Shown: in pieces, positions 10,867 to 21,430 of the stretch
Position numbering within the stretch: the stretch's first letter is position 1
How the letters are laid out: every line of letters starts with the position of its first letter
Origin: Hyposmocoma kahamanoa
Taxonomy: Eukaryota; Arthropoda; Insecta; Lepidoptera; Cosmopterigidae
NCBI RefSeq assembly: GCF_003589595.1
Contig: NW_020653750.1
Location: forward strand, 9,978,272 to 10,042,271
Direction of reading: 5' to 3'
Length of the DNA stretch: 64,000 nt
Translations under genes and position numbers: made by a program
The notes under the pieces: generated by a model
What the model was told of the DNA's origin: nothing
What the model saw: only the letters and a program-made list of their open reading frames with translations
Databases searched by the model: none

Positions 10867-11380
10867 CCATAATTATAATAGTCCCAATAAAAGTTGATAA
10901 AAAACGCAACCTTTCAAAATGCAATGGTGGATTATATATTATTATTATATTAATTGCAAACAAATTGTTATGTTGTATTTCAGACAGTCATTATTAATTC
11001 AAACAACAATTATGAAACCATTAAAATGAATGAATATTATGTATTTTAGGAAAGTAACTTTATTTCACAAGTTTCGTTTGAAATAAGTGATATAAAGAGG
11101 CACCCTGGTATTTATTTGCTCTTTGGAGGCACCTATATTTTATTATGAGAAACCGAGTTGTCATACTTACACATTTTACATGGAATTTGCAGATGGCGTT
11201 AGTTAACGCCAAACTATATCGACTATAATATAATAATATACCAGACGCGATGCGGTTGTTTTTGTTGCTAAGGATTTGGTAAAGTCATGCTGAGCAGCTG
11301 AAGTGCAGCTAACGTGATTACGCCCCAAGTTGAGTGACTATGTATATAATAGTATATTTAGTATATATAATAGTGTTGGC
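10867..11380. other. AT-rich stretch, no gene seen
   Basis: Nothing is recognised apart from a short hairpin (GGCGTTA then TAACGCC) near 11195-11212. The LINE remnant that follows may start within this stretch. Confidence 0.3.
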
Positions 11381-11432
11381 ATTGCTGAACCTGACTCCTC
11401 TGCATTTATTCATACAGAGGGAGGCCAATACC

Positions 11433-12575
11433 AGCATGTATAGGTTTACTACTAGGTAAGCCTATACATGCTCTGAGAGAGTCATCTATTGAGAGCATTG
11501 AGATCTGTCCACGACTCAATTCTGGAACACTCTGTTCTGGGAATGACTTCTGATATCGTGCTTTACAAAAAAACTTTAAAAACTCTACCAGGTAGAATTT
11601 CCAACTAGGGAGGACTGGGAAACTAACAGTCTCATCTGGAAGGACGGTAGCCTTCTATGGTATACCGATGGGTCTAAGATGGGACCCAACGTAGGCTGTG
11701 GTATACACGGCGTGAGACCCAGTCTCAGCTACAAGCTGAACATAGGACGATAATCCTCTATCTTTCAAGCCGAAGTGTACGCAATAATTACTTGTGTGCA
11801 TTCGAATCTGAAGAGAGGCTACGTTGACAAGTATATTTACATAAACTTAGACAGTCAAGCGGCTCGACATGCACTAGCCTCAGTCACCCAAACATCGAGG
11901 ATAGTAGAGAACTGTGTAAATATACTAAATACTCTCGGGGAAAGTAATACAGTGGTCCTGCGCCGGATTCCAGGCCACTTTGACATCGAGGGTAATGAGT
12001 CAGCGGATGAACTGGCAAAGGCTAGTGCAAGGGAAACCTTTATTGAACCCGAACCCTTCACAGGGATAGCATACAGCCTGGCAAATCTCAATCTGCTAAA
12101 TGAGAGCACATACCTCACCCGAGAAGTGTAGCTACATAGCAAGGGTCTTGAGCATTCAAAAGCCCTGATATTTGCCTACAGTGCCAAATATTGTAGAGAA
12201 GCTCTGTCATTGGACAGAAATGGCACAAGAATGCTCACTAGAGCCTTAACAGGGCAGTGGGGCTTAAACAAGCACATGTTAAATATTGGGCAGAGAGGGA
12301 ATAGAGAATGTAGATTCTGCCACAAGGCGGATGAAACTTCTGTTCATCTACTCAACCTATGCTGTCCCCTAATGGGCGTAGGAAGTTGAACTGGGAAGGC
12401 ACATGCCACAACCAGAGGACATTAAATCTGTCGGAGCCAGGAAAGTCCTTCAGTTCTTCAATGCTGTCGGCCTTGGCTCTACACTGTAATTAGTGGTAAT
12501 CACAATGGATCAGTCAGTGGTCCCAGTGATAAGGGGATGCATAAGCCCTGAATGAAGCCACCCTAATAATAATTG
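11433..12575 (+). pseudogene. LINE remnant with RNase H and zinc-knuckle (I-like group)
   Basis: One reading frame from about 11600 encodes an RNase H domain. Catalytic positions are Asp in WYTDGSK (codon 11667), Glu in QAEVYAI (codon 11772), Asp in INLDSQAA (codon 11850) and Asp in NESADELAK (codon 12006). It is followed by a C-x2-C...H...C motif (ECRFCHKADETSVHLL, about 12307-12355). RNase H before a terminal zinc motif is the arrangement of I-like non-LTR retrotransposons. Two in-frame stops break it: TAA at 11751-11753 and TAG at 12129-12131. The RT is missing, so the copy is 5'-truncated. The end near 12560-12575 is TAA-rich. A 12-bp inverted pair (AGCATGTATAGG / CCTATACATGCT) lies at 11433-11472. 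Confidence 0.78.
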
Positions 12576-13163
12576 TTAGCGTAACGAATACAAATTAGAA
12601 CTTGTATCGATTATTGTCATACCTTAAACACGTAACCGATTCAAACTTATTATTATAATTGAAAGGTTTTTCATATTAATTATATATATTTTTAAATGTA
12701 CGTCTAAATTAATGCCTGCCTGATATCATTTCTGTATGTCAGTTTAGCAATAATATTTAAAAGTATCTAAATCCCTTTCTAAAAGAATGCCAATCAATCA
12801 AGCATCGGTCTACCAAAAGCGTTAACCAATGAAATCGCAGTCTGTTAACCCACCAAAACGGTGGTGGGTCGAAGCTTGATGGTATGGTCACAAAAGAAAA
12901 TTTATCCAGTCTGTGTTCGAATTTCCTAGACAGAGGTAATATTGAGAATACTGTGGGCAGCACCCATATATAAAGGTTGTTTATTTATACAGGTATGAAC
13001 TAACTGTCTTCTTTTTATTATGTAATTTAGTAACGAACTATCATGTATACTTATTACTTGCTTAAAAGGAAATAAATGATTGAAAGTGAATTGTATTAAG
13101 CTGTTTCCTTTCGTGCCTTAAATGCTACCTTAGTTACCCAAGTCTTTACTTGAGAATTTGCTA
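12576..13163. other. Unassigned stretch with a TATA-like motif
   Basis: No gene is seen. A TATATAAAG motif follows CACCCA at about 12965-12975, with a CCAAT motif upstream. This could be coincidence in AT-rich DNA. Confidence 0.2.
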
Positions 13164-13262
13164 ACATAATAATACTACGACAACGACAACGACAATGGCA
13201 ATGGCAACGGCAACGGCAACGGCTACGGCAACAACAACAACAACAACAATAATAATAATACG
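13164..13262. repeat. Hexanucleotide/trinucleotide tail of the RTE copy
   Basis: On the plus strand it reads ACGACA and GGCAAC-type hexamers grading into CAA and then TAA triplets. In the orientation of the adjacent RTE element it is the 3' tail. Confidence 0.75.
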
Positions 13263-13745
13263 ACGCCCACCGTTGGGCATAGGCCTCCCGCAACGATCTC
13301 CACGACGATCGGTCTTGCGCTGCCCGCATCCATCGGCTTCCCGCGACCTCCACCAGATCATCGGTTCACCTGGTGGGGGGCCGACCCACTGAGCGTCGTC
13401 CGGTGCGCGGTCGCCATTGAAGAACCTGCCCACTGCCACTTCAGCTGAGCAATTCTTCGAGCTATGTCGGTTACTTTAGTTCTCCTACGGATTTCCTCAT
13501 TTCTGATTCTATCACGTAGGGAAATACCGAGCATCGCTCTCTCTATTGCCCGCTGAGTGACTTTGAGCCTTCTTATGAGGCACATAGTGAGTTACCACGT
13601 TTCAGATCCATATGTGATCACTAGCAACACACACTGGTCAAAGACTTTCGTCTTGAGACATTGAGGTTATTTGGACGCAAAGATTTTTTTGTAGTTTTCC
13701 GAACGTTGTCCATCCGAGCTGGATTCGACGAGAGATCTCTTTCTC
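13263..13745 (-). pseudogene. RTE-clade LINE, 3' end of reverse transcriptase
   Basis: On the minus strand, from high to low coordinate, broken frames give EISRRIQLGWTTFGKLQKN and LIRRLKVTQRAIERAMLGIS. These continue through LRDRIRNEEIRRRTKVTDIA to RRIAQLKWQWAG and VAGSRWMRAAQDRSSWRSLR. This is the end of the RTE-type RT so common in Lepidoptera. Frameshifts near 13380 and 13600 and a stop make it inactive. The ORF finishes in the GC-rich motif around a GGGCATAGGCC block, followed by the simple-repeat tail. Confidence 0.88.
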
Positions 13746-13762
13746 AAATAATAATAATAATA

Positions 13763-13921
13763 AATAAATATTAAATACATGCCGCATCGTCAGGAAGTTC
13801 ATGCAGATGGAGATCTTATTACACACCCACCACATACTCGTAGATAGACGCCATACTGCATTTAATTGACTTAGGTTTGTAAATGTGGTTCAAACCTGCT
13901 AAGTAGCTGAGAAGACTAAAT
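13763..13921 (+). repeat. Dong/R4-like LINE 3' UTR, solo copy 1
   Basis: It shares with 15130-15300 the string AATACATGCCGCATCGTCAG, ATCTTATTACACACCCACCA and TGTGGTTCAAACC, and an AGCTGAGAAGA end. It then runs into TAA repeats. It is read as a 3' UTR because the second copy follows Dong-type coding sequence. Confidence 0.7.
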
Positions 13922-14056
13922 AATAATAATAATAACAACAATAGCAATAGCTATAGCAATATCAATAGCAATCGCAATCGCAATCGCAACCGCAACCGCA
14001 ACCGCAACCGCAACCGCAACCGCAACCGCAACCGCAACCGCAACCGCAGACGCAAC

Positions 14057-14141
<85 letters not shown>
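13917..14141 (+). repeat. Compound TAA-derived hexanucleotide array
   Basis: The array starts as TAA triplets and passes through CAACAA and AGCAAT. It becomes GCAATC (about 3 units), then exactly 10 GCAACC units (13986-14045), one GCAGAC, one GCAACC, and 14 uninterrupted GCAGAC units to 14141. Long open frames on both strands (Ala-Ser or Leu-Arg alternation) are artefacts of the repeat. Confidence 0.93.
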
Positions 14142-14143
<2 letters not shown>

Positions 14144-14144
14144 C

Positions 14145-15315
14145 AATTAAGTTTCAAACTTTAGGCCTATTAAGTGTCAAAACCATGCACAACCGCGAGA
14201 TATGCAATCTCAGAAAGTACTTTTTGACGATGATGGATGACGTAATTCGTGGGGAGGATGTCACTTGCGATAAAAGACTAACTCCCTTATCGTTAGCCAA
14301 AGAGGAATGGCGAGACCCGGTGGTGCTTAGCACCTCTGACCGCGAGTCCGTATGGAAAGAGAAGGAGCTCCATGGGAGGTTCTTTAAGGTACACGAGTCC
14401 TTTATGAACCGTAAAGCCTCCCTACATTGGCTGCGTTTCGGGGACCTCTTTTGGGAAACCAAAGGTTTTGTCTGTGCAATACAGGATCAGGTTATCAAGA
14501 CGCGGAACTATCGGAAATATATCCTAAAGGACAGTACAGTAGACATTTGTCGGTCGGACATGTGGCTGTCCCGGAGAGTCACTTAGGCATATTGTTTCCG
14601 GTTGTTCCGCTCCGGTTGTTACAAGTATTCACCGGAGCCAATACTCGAAGATGACCGCACCAAAATCTATTGGATTCAAACTATTATCACGGACAGGACT
14701 ATTCTTGCGAATAAGCCTGATATTGTGATATTGGATCGTCGCAGTCGAGGGTATTTCTTGTGGACGTTACCATCCCGCATGATGAGGGTCTCGTGAAAGC
14801 CGAAACCGAGAAACGCCGGAAGTTTCTCGACCTGGCGCACAAGATCACCGACATGTGGGATGTGGCCTCAACTAAAATAATCCCAATTGTTTTGTCCACA
14901 AACGGGTTAATTCCAGTCAGCCTTTCTAACAGTTGGATTTCTGTGACATGTCGCTTTCAGCACAAATGCAGAAGGCAGCCCTGCTCGATACGGCACGTGT
15001 TGTTCACCAGTTGTTGAACCTGAGTCTGTGGCAGTGCCGGGAAATACTGCCTCTCCCATATAAAAATTCAAAATTTATCTTTTAGGCCTTGGGAGATGCG
15101 AGAGACTAAATAGATAATAATAATGTAATTTTAAATACATGCCGCATCGTCAGAAAGTTCGTGCAGATGGACGAGGACGAAGTAGGATCTTATTACACAC
15201 CCACCACAAACTCGTAGATACAAGCCATACGTATTTACTTGACTTAGGTCCGTAAATGTGGTTCAAACCAGCTAACAAGCTGAGAAGAATAAAGTAAATA
15301 ATAATAATAATAATT
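14145..15315 (+). pseudogene. Dong/R4-clade LINE, C-terminal RT and endonuclease remnant
   Basis: Coding remnants in three frames give the RT end (LSLAKEEWRDPVVLSTSDRE, GFVCAIQDQVIKTRNYRKYI). A C-G-C...H...C zinc motif follows at about 14559-14611. A restriction-like endonuclease comes next: KPDIVILD at about 14712-14735, then VDVTIPHD. Last comes LDLAHKITDMWDV. A PD...D nuclease C-terminal to the RT marks the R2/R4/Dong group. At least three frameshifts kill it. The 3' UTR (about 15060-15295) ends in TAA repeats. Known Dong elements insert in TAA repeats, which matches both this tail and the array at its 5' side. Confidence 0.82.
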
Positions 15316-16390
15316 ATTTATAATAGTCTTACTGAATAGTAGGTAGTAGGTACTGTAGAATAAATACATAATGGATAATAAATGTTAACATCTGTAGCCG
15401 GGAGCCTACAATTTATTATTGCCGACGAAAACAAGCTACCTACGTCGTTAAAATTGATAATCTATTGTAGCTTGATATATTTTCAGTGTAGTAGTTTTAT
15501 TATTTGATAATAACAACCTTACAAAATATTCGACATGACATGGTGAACAATCTAGGACTTATAATAAGATAAGAATATCGGCTAACATCTCGAGGCTTTG
15601 CATCTTTTCCCCTTATTATGAAATGTCTGTTCTATGTACGGAACAAGAAATAGTGCGAAAACAAGTTTAGCGTCTAACCACTGAAACAACTGTAACCCAA
15701 ACAGAAAATTACAAGTTTTAATAGACGGCCGTCCTAAGTAGCGATTTCATATAAGTAACTAATATTATTACTTCCTTCTTTTAACAAAAGGTTGCTAGGA
15801 TTTATGCTTCAAAAAACAGGAAAATTAAGCAATTTTATAAGCAAAGTAATAATGAAGATAACAACGCTCTAATTGACGAAATTTCAAGCAGAATGTAAAG
15901 AGGCAAATAACAAGTAATCTGTTTTCAGCTAAGTATAGTAAAGTTGATACAGAATCATCCGAAAAAGCACACAATAAACAAAGAGGTTTATTAGGATTAT
16001 GCGGCGCTAATTCTGAACTTGTTATATATTTTTGTCACAGATAGGAAACATAAATCATTGTCTTTTTTTGTCTAGTACAGTTTGTATAGCTCCCAAAGGT
16101 TAGTATATAAATAGCATTGAAAATTAATGGTTATTTCAGCGAACAATGAACTTCCCAAATACTCATCAAGAAGGGAATGCCCTCTGGGACAGAACTACCG
16201 GAACTGAACCGGAACTGTCCACAATGAAACGTAAACTGTGTAGTCCCGACCTTTATTAATCACTTACGAATATAAGTTTAAAACTGCTACGTTGTAGATT
16301 GCTACGAAAGGGCTACGTTGAAGCTACGGCCTACTTTTAATGATTCATGAAATATTGTAATTACTTAGGTATTCTTATCTATTTGTTTAA
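15316..16390. other. AT-rich stretch without recognised features
   Basis: No open frame with family resemblance and no repeat family noticed elsewhere in the window. Confidence 0.4.
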
Positions 16391-16805
16391 CGACCTTTGT
16401 GGTCAAGCCGTTTGCACGCCGGTTTTCATGGTGTTGCCATCTCTGAGGTCCCGGGTTCGATCCCCGTCCGGGTTCATGTAGTTTATTATAATGTTAAATT
16501 TAGTAGTAGTACAGCTCCTTGTGAAAGAGTTCCCCCAGGGGAAGTACTACCTCCTTACCTATATTTGCCACCAAGCAGTAATGTAAGCATTACTGCTTTC
16601 TGGTTTGGAAGGGTAAGGGTGCTGATGCTGGTGAAATTACAGGCACATGGGACTTGTTAACTTATGTCTCAAGGTGACGGGCACAGTAGCAATGCCCCTA
16701 AGATCTTTGCGATTTAAAGCTCTTAGTAGCACTGCAATTGTTATGGATAGGCATGTCGCTTACGACCAGACTTGTTCGTCTCGTCACTTGGTATTATAAA
16801 AAAAT
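16391..16805 (+). repeat. SINE family B, longest copy with tRNA-like head
   Basis: The head has a tRNA-like B box, GGTTCGATCCC, at 16454-16464, with a loosely A-box-like region near 16398. The body has the family landmarks TCCTTGTGAAAGAGTT, GCAGTAATGTAAGCATTACT, GTGAAATTACAGGCACATGG and GCGATTTAAAGCTCT. It ends CGTCACTTGGTATTAT followed by an A-run. This copy shows the family is tRNA-derived and presumably moved by a LINE. Confidence 0.8.
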
Positions 16806-17867
16806 GTAGAAAAAAGTAACTTTTCTATACTGTCTCGGAACTGGGTGTTTTTGGTACTGTCGTTGTTGCCGATTTCCATAACACAAGTGCTTTAGTTACA
16901 ACTACTTCCTTTGGGATCAGAGCAACGCATGTGATGTTGTGTAATGTATAAATTAATGACAAATTTGACTCCGTCCATTAGAATCCTAGATTTGTTACAA
17001 TTCATACTATTTAGAAATACGAGAAATACAAGTTAAACTTAGAATTTAGAATTTATATGTCCAGTTTTAGTTATTTCACAAGCCTGTAGGTTTTGTTAAT
17101 CCAAAAACACGCTCGCAGTTATAAATAAATCCATTGTAGAGCACTCTGCAAAGCACTCGATCACTGGCAGGACCGTGTTTGCATATGTGCCTAAAAGTTA
17201 TGAATGTTCAAAACATTGAACAGCACAACGTTGGGCAAACAAATGGTGAATCGAAGCCTTGTAGTGTATGTATGAATGCACACATATGGCAATGTCTCCG
17301 GGGCATCAGAGGGTGAGTTCGCCCGCTTCGGGCCACGTAGCGTCCTCCACCAATGTTCCAACTTTCAACTTCGACTGTGAGAAAATTGTCAACTGTTTTA
17401 ATCAAAGAAACTCAATTAAAGTAAAGAAGACTTTGCCACATAATCTTCTGGTGTTTTTGCATGTCCGCTTTCTTAAGAGTAAAGTCACCATTCCTGTACT
17501 TTTATTAATTCTAGTTAAGGTATCTTTTTGAGTATATTGCAGCCGAATTGAATAAACACAGCTTTACAAAGTAGTGCTGTTTCAGCCGGAACGTGTTACT
17601 ATACATTTAAGAAAATAGCGGTTTAAGTTGAGATATAATTGCAAATGGATTACAAAGTAGGATTACTACGTTATATAAATGTTTAAACTGTTATTCGGTA
17701 AGATGTGATTTAATTTTATCTAGAAATGTCTGCTTCATTTTATGAAGACTCAAATCTCAATGTTTATTTATTATTTGTCATGACGTAATATAATGTTCTA
17801 ATGTCTGCCAGGCAAAATAATCTGGTCACAACTAAGTAATTCCACGTACCATAAATACTAGAGAAAG
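16806..17867. other. Unassigned stretch
   Basis: No gene or known repeat is recognised. A small GC-elevated patch at 17285-17350 has no recognisable product. Confidence 0.35.
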
Positions 17868-17953
17868 GAAATTAATTCTGAGGGCACCATCCAAGGGATT
17901 CGAATTTCCTTAACAGGTGCCAATAATACTAACCACCGGGCCAAAGAGGTCGT
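17868..17953 (-). repeat. tRNA-derived SINE head (minus)
   Basis: The reverse complement has an A-box-like TGGCCCGGTGGTTAG and a B-box-like ATTCGAATCCC with about 35 bases between them. It does not fold into a complete tRNA acceptor stem, so I read it as a SINE head. Confidence 0.5.
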
Positions 17954-20366
17954 AAAATGAACGGCGTCGTGATGTAGTTGCAATTCAAATATGCTTGCAT
18001 ATTTTAGTATAAACCTCGCTAGCTGAGTGTATTAATCTCTGGTACAATTAAAAAGTGAATTTTACTTAATATCCGCCGACTGTTCGTTGAATTTTAAATC
18101 AATTTTTGGTAAGCTTTTAAATTTCAAAGTAATTCGCAATGTTGTCTAATACATTAAGGGATCAAAGGGCGTGTTGATAGATATGAAGCTGCAAATTTCC
18201 CTTTATCCCACTGGTTGGTCCACAAAGAACTCGTCTCGCGGCAATTACTCTGTTGTCAGAACGTTGCAGATACGTCGACGTTGTACTGTTGCGGATACGA
18301 CGGTCTATCAAGACTGTTGAAACGGAGAACTAACTGTGCTTCCCTATTTTGTGGTACATTTGACCAGCTGATCGCAGTTCGATGAGAGTTCCTGCTATGG
18401 TTTTTTTTAGAGTTGCAGTTTATAATGACATGGAACTAATGGGAATATGACATATTAAAGTTACAATTCTTCGACGTGGAACTTAGTATATGGAACTACT
18501 GGGAACAAACAGTAACGGATATTCGGTACTACACCGTATTCAACTTAATCGGCCGCATGCCGAATATTGAATCAATACTCGAACGAATATCTAAAACCAA
18601 GAAGAAGAAATAAATAAAAAGCAATAAAATACTCAAGTCACTTTTATTAATGCTAAACATTGTAAGTTCGATAAAGCCCAGTTTTTCGCTTATTTATTTA
18701 CAAGATCAAAGGAAATCTAACAAACTTATTTTTCTAGGAGATCAAAAATTTAACAAATTCAATAATAGTTATTTGTTATGCAAGGCTGCAATGTTGTAGT
18801 TTGATACGAGTGCTTGTATTGAAACCTGAGCTGAAAAAATTATTTCCTTATTATGTAGTCTAGTCACGTCTAAATAAACGCTAAATTAACCAAGTATGAC
18901 TTATAAATTACTACAATATTAGGTTTATGAAAATTAAATTGAAGAAAAAAAAAAGAACCACTCTTAGAGTATGGAAAAACCTGTCATAAATAAGACTGTA
19001 CATCAACGCTAATTGTCTATAAGAAAAGTTTTAGAAATAAAATTTCTTAGAGGTAGAACATCTAGTCTTTTCGGCTTTAGTGAGATATATAAAACTAGTC
19101 AAAATGACGGATGGTCGCCTCTTCTGTTTGTCCAGACTCGTCTCACCTCAGTTGAAAGTAATTAAGTCGAACAATTTAACTGAGCTCAACATTTGTTAAC
19201 TGATATTGCATGATTTTATTATGCAAGAGTTTTACAATTTCGCCTAGACGATGGATCACATAAATAATTTAGTGCTTTCAGTTTACATTGTAACTTGAGA
19301 ATTCAGTAACTACGAAGTGTTATGGAAATTTTATACGCATACAATTACTGCATCACAATTAGCGTTTTTGCGCACAGCATCCGATTTGTATTTGTTCCAA
19401 ATCTGAGACTATACAAATGTAGAAAATTCGGACCCATTTTGAATGTTGCTTGTGCACTAAGTCCGATTCTAATCGAGAAAAAACGAATTTCGCTTGTATG
19501 CCTAGAGATAAAATGACACTTCGGACACCTATGTCATTTCTCGGATTCGGAACTGATACGAACTGTGTAGTGCGCAGATACTCTTAATATACTTATACAA
19601 AATGAGTTAAAGAGAACCTTTTAAGTCCTAGTTGCTTTATACACTTTTTCTACTCCCGTGCTTTAATCTGTCAATTACAATTTCATAAACCATATCACAA
19701 AGGCTCTCTTTTTAGTTCTGACCTAAAATTCTTATTGTCTATGGTACTCGTTGGAAATGAAACTCAGTGTGTGCTGATTTCCTAAGATGAAGGCAGGAGA
19801 ACAGCAATAGGTTTCAATGCTTCGTTAGCAGTATATATGCTTATGGGTATACATGGATGAGAGTATGGCATACTGTTATAGGGAGAGAGAGATTTTTGTG
19901 TTACCAAAGAAATGTTTTCTATCATGGCAAACGTTACGGTTTACAGCTGTAAACCGTACTTTATAAAAGAAAAAATTCTATCGTTTCCTTCCATTTAATT
20001 TCTTGGATCAGCACTTTAAGTAAGAAAAATCATATAAATATTGCAATAGAGCTAGTCGCAATAAACAACTACAAACTCCACTCATAACAATGCAAACATT
20101 AAAAAACAATCCATACTATACAAATTTACAATAAAATCCCTAAGACGAAGATGAAACAAGAAAATCTTTTTACCTACTTTCTATCTACTTAAAATATACT
20201 ACGTATGTACAATAGTACATAATAATCAAAGTGCTATTTTCTGTGAGTTTCTAAATGATGATTTAGAAAATGAAAAAGCGTAAAAAATTTAATTAATTTA
20301 GTTAGTACTTTAATTGTGTCTTTTGCATTATATTGAGTCATAATTGGAATATCCTTGCGCAGGGTC
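17954..20366. other. Long unassigned AT-rich stretch
   Basis: No gene is seen. A perfect 22-bp palindrome centred on CAGCTG lies at 19936-19957. Near 18160-18380 there is slightly GC-richer sequence without a recognisable product. Confidence 0.35.
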
Positions 20367-21257
20367 ATGTTCGAATACCTTTTTTTTTTTATATTCCGAG
20401 GGAATCTGCTTACAGATACCCCGGCCCCGCGGGGGCAGAGCCGGGGTTATGTGGGACTGGGCTGAACCCTGAAGGGGAGCAGCCCGACCGCACTAAACCC
20501 CCGGAGTGTTCCTCCCCTCCGCTGTAGGTGGGGGTACGGGTACGCTGTTGCACTCGTCCGCGCCCCCACCAGCGGCTGGCCGCGCCCTGCGCAGCCCCTC
20601 CTCGAGAAGGGAGACACATCGGACCCCCGACTCCGAATGTGAGGCTCGCCGAACACCAGACGAGCCTTCCATCCCGGGCCCCTTTATGCTGGGCAGCGAA
20701 CTCCCCCGAGTCCGCTACCCAGGGGCCACGGGGGGCCAGGACAGCATCCACTCAACTGTGAAGTTCAGTGGCTGCTCCCCCAGCCCCCGCGGCGGATCTG
20801 ATGGCAGGCTCCGCCGCAACACCTAACGCGCTTCCGCGCGGACTCTCTGAAGAGAGTCCCTTGGAGCGCCCACCACGGGTCAACCGCCCACATTCGGCCG
20901 CGGAGGATAGGACGAGCGGCAACGACACACCGACACGTCTCTTCCCCCGCGGCCCCGCCGCCACTGCATCGTCGAAAGCGGTGCAGCCCCGCCAGGGTCG
21001 CGGAGGACAGGACGAGCGGCAACGACACACCGACACGTCTCTCCCCCCGCGACCCTCCTCCTCGCGCATCCGCGCGGTCCCGCTGACCAGACGAGCCCCG
21101 CGCGGAACGCCCTCCTCCTCGGGCCAGCCTACCACCATCATCGGCCGGCCCCGTGGGTTCCTCTTAGCTTCACCGTGGGATGAAATCGACCACGGCTACT
21201 AGAGCCCCCCCGCCACGACAAGGCGGGAACCCCTTCGGGGGGGATGTTCGAATACCT
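20367..21257 (-). mobile_element. GC-rich retroposon with perfect 14-bp target duplication
   Basis: The insert spans 20381-21243 and is flanked by ATGTTCGAATACCT at 20367-20380 and 21244-21257. On the minus strand its 3' end is TCCCTCGGAATAT plus an A-run, so it was retroposed with a poly-A tail. It is far more GC-rich than its neighbours. It contains the string GRLVWCSASLTFGVGGPMC in one minus frame, which I associate with lepidopteran R1/jockey-type LINE 3' regions. A block of about 50 bp (GACGAGCGGCAACGACACAC and flanks) is repeated at 20901 and 21001, 100 bp apart. No RT is present, so it is non-autonomous or internally deleted. Confidence 0.8.
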
Positions 21258-21355
21258 AACCTAAGCCTATAGGCTTAGGTTACAAGTAGGTTAGGTTTGT
21301 AGGATAGATTATATATATATAATCTATCCTACAAACCTAACCTAACCTACTTGTA
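21258..21355. repeat. 24-bp palindrome next to a TTAGG-bearing hairpin
   Basis: 21258-21281 is a perfect palindrome centred on CCTATAGG. 21281-21355 is a long hairpin. Its arms contain AAGTAGGTTAGGTTTGTAGG and the complement, and the right arm has one extra TTAGGT unit. The apex is an AT run. TTAGG is the insect telomere unit. Confidence 0.85.
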
Positions 21356-21430
21356 TGCAATAAATAAATAAGTAAAACAGATCTTCTTTATAGAGATCAG
21401 CCCACGCAACCTAATTGAGTTCTTACTTTT

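Noticed and set aside
13195..13262. CRISPR-like array
   Set aside because: Direct simple repeats without spacers in a eukaryotic LINE tail.
13916..14157. Long Ala-Ser and Leu-Arg open frames on the minus strand
   Set aside because: They are produced by the hexanucleotide array in any frame lacking stops and have no independent support.
20410..21202. Overlapping proline- and glycine-rich proteins
   Set aside because: They arise from the GC-rich retroposon and are open in several frames at once; none has a start context or domain of its own.
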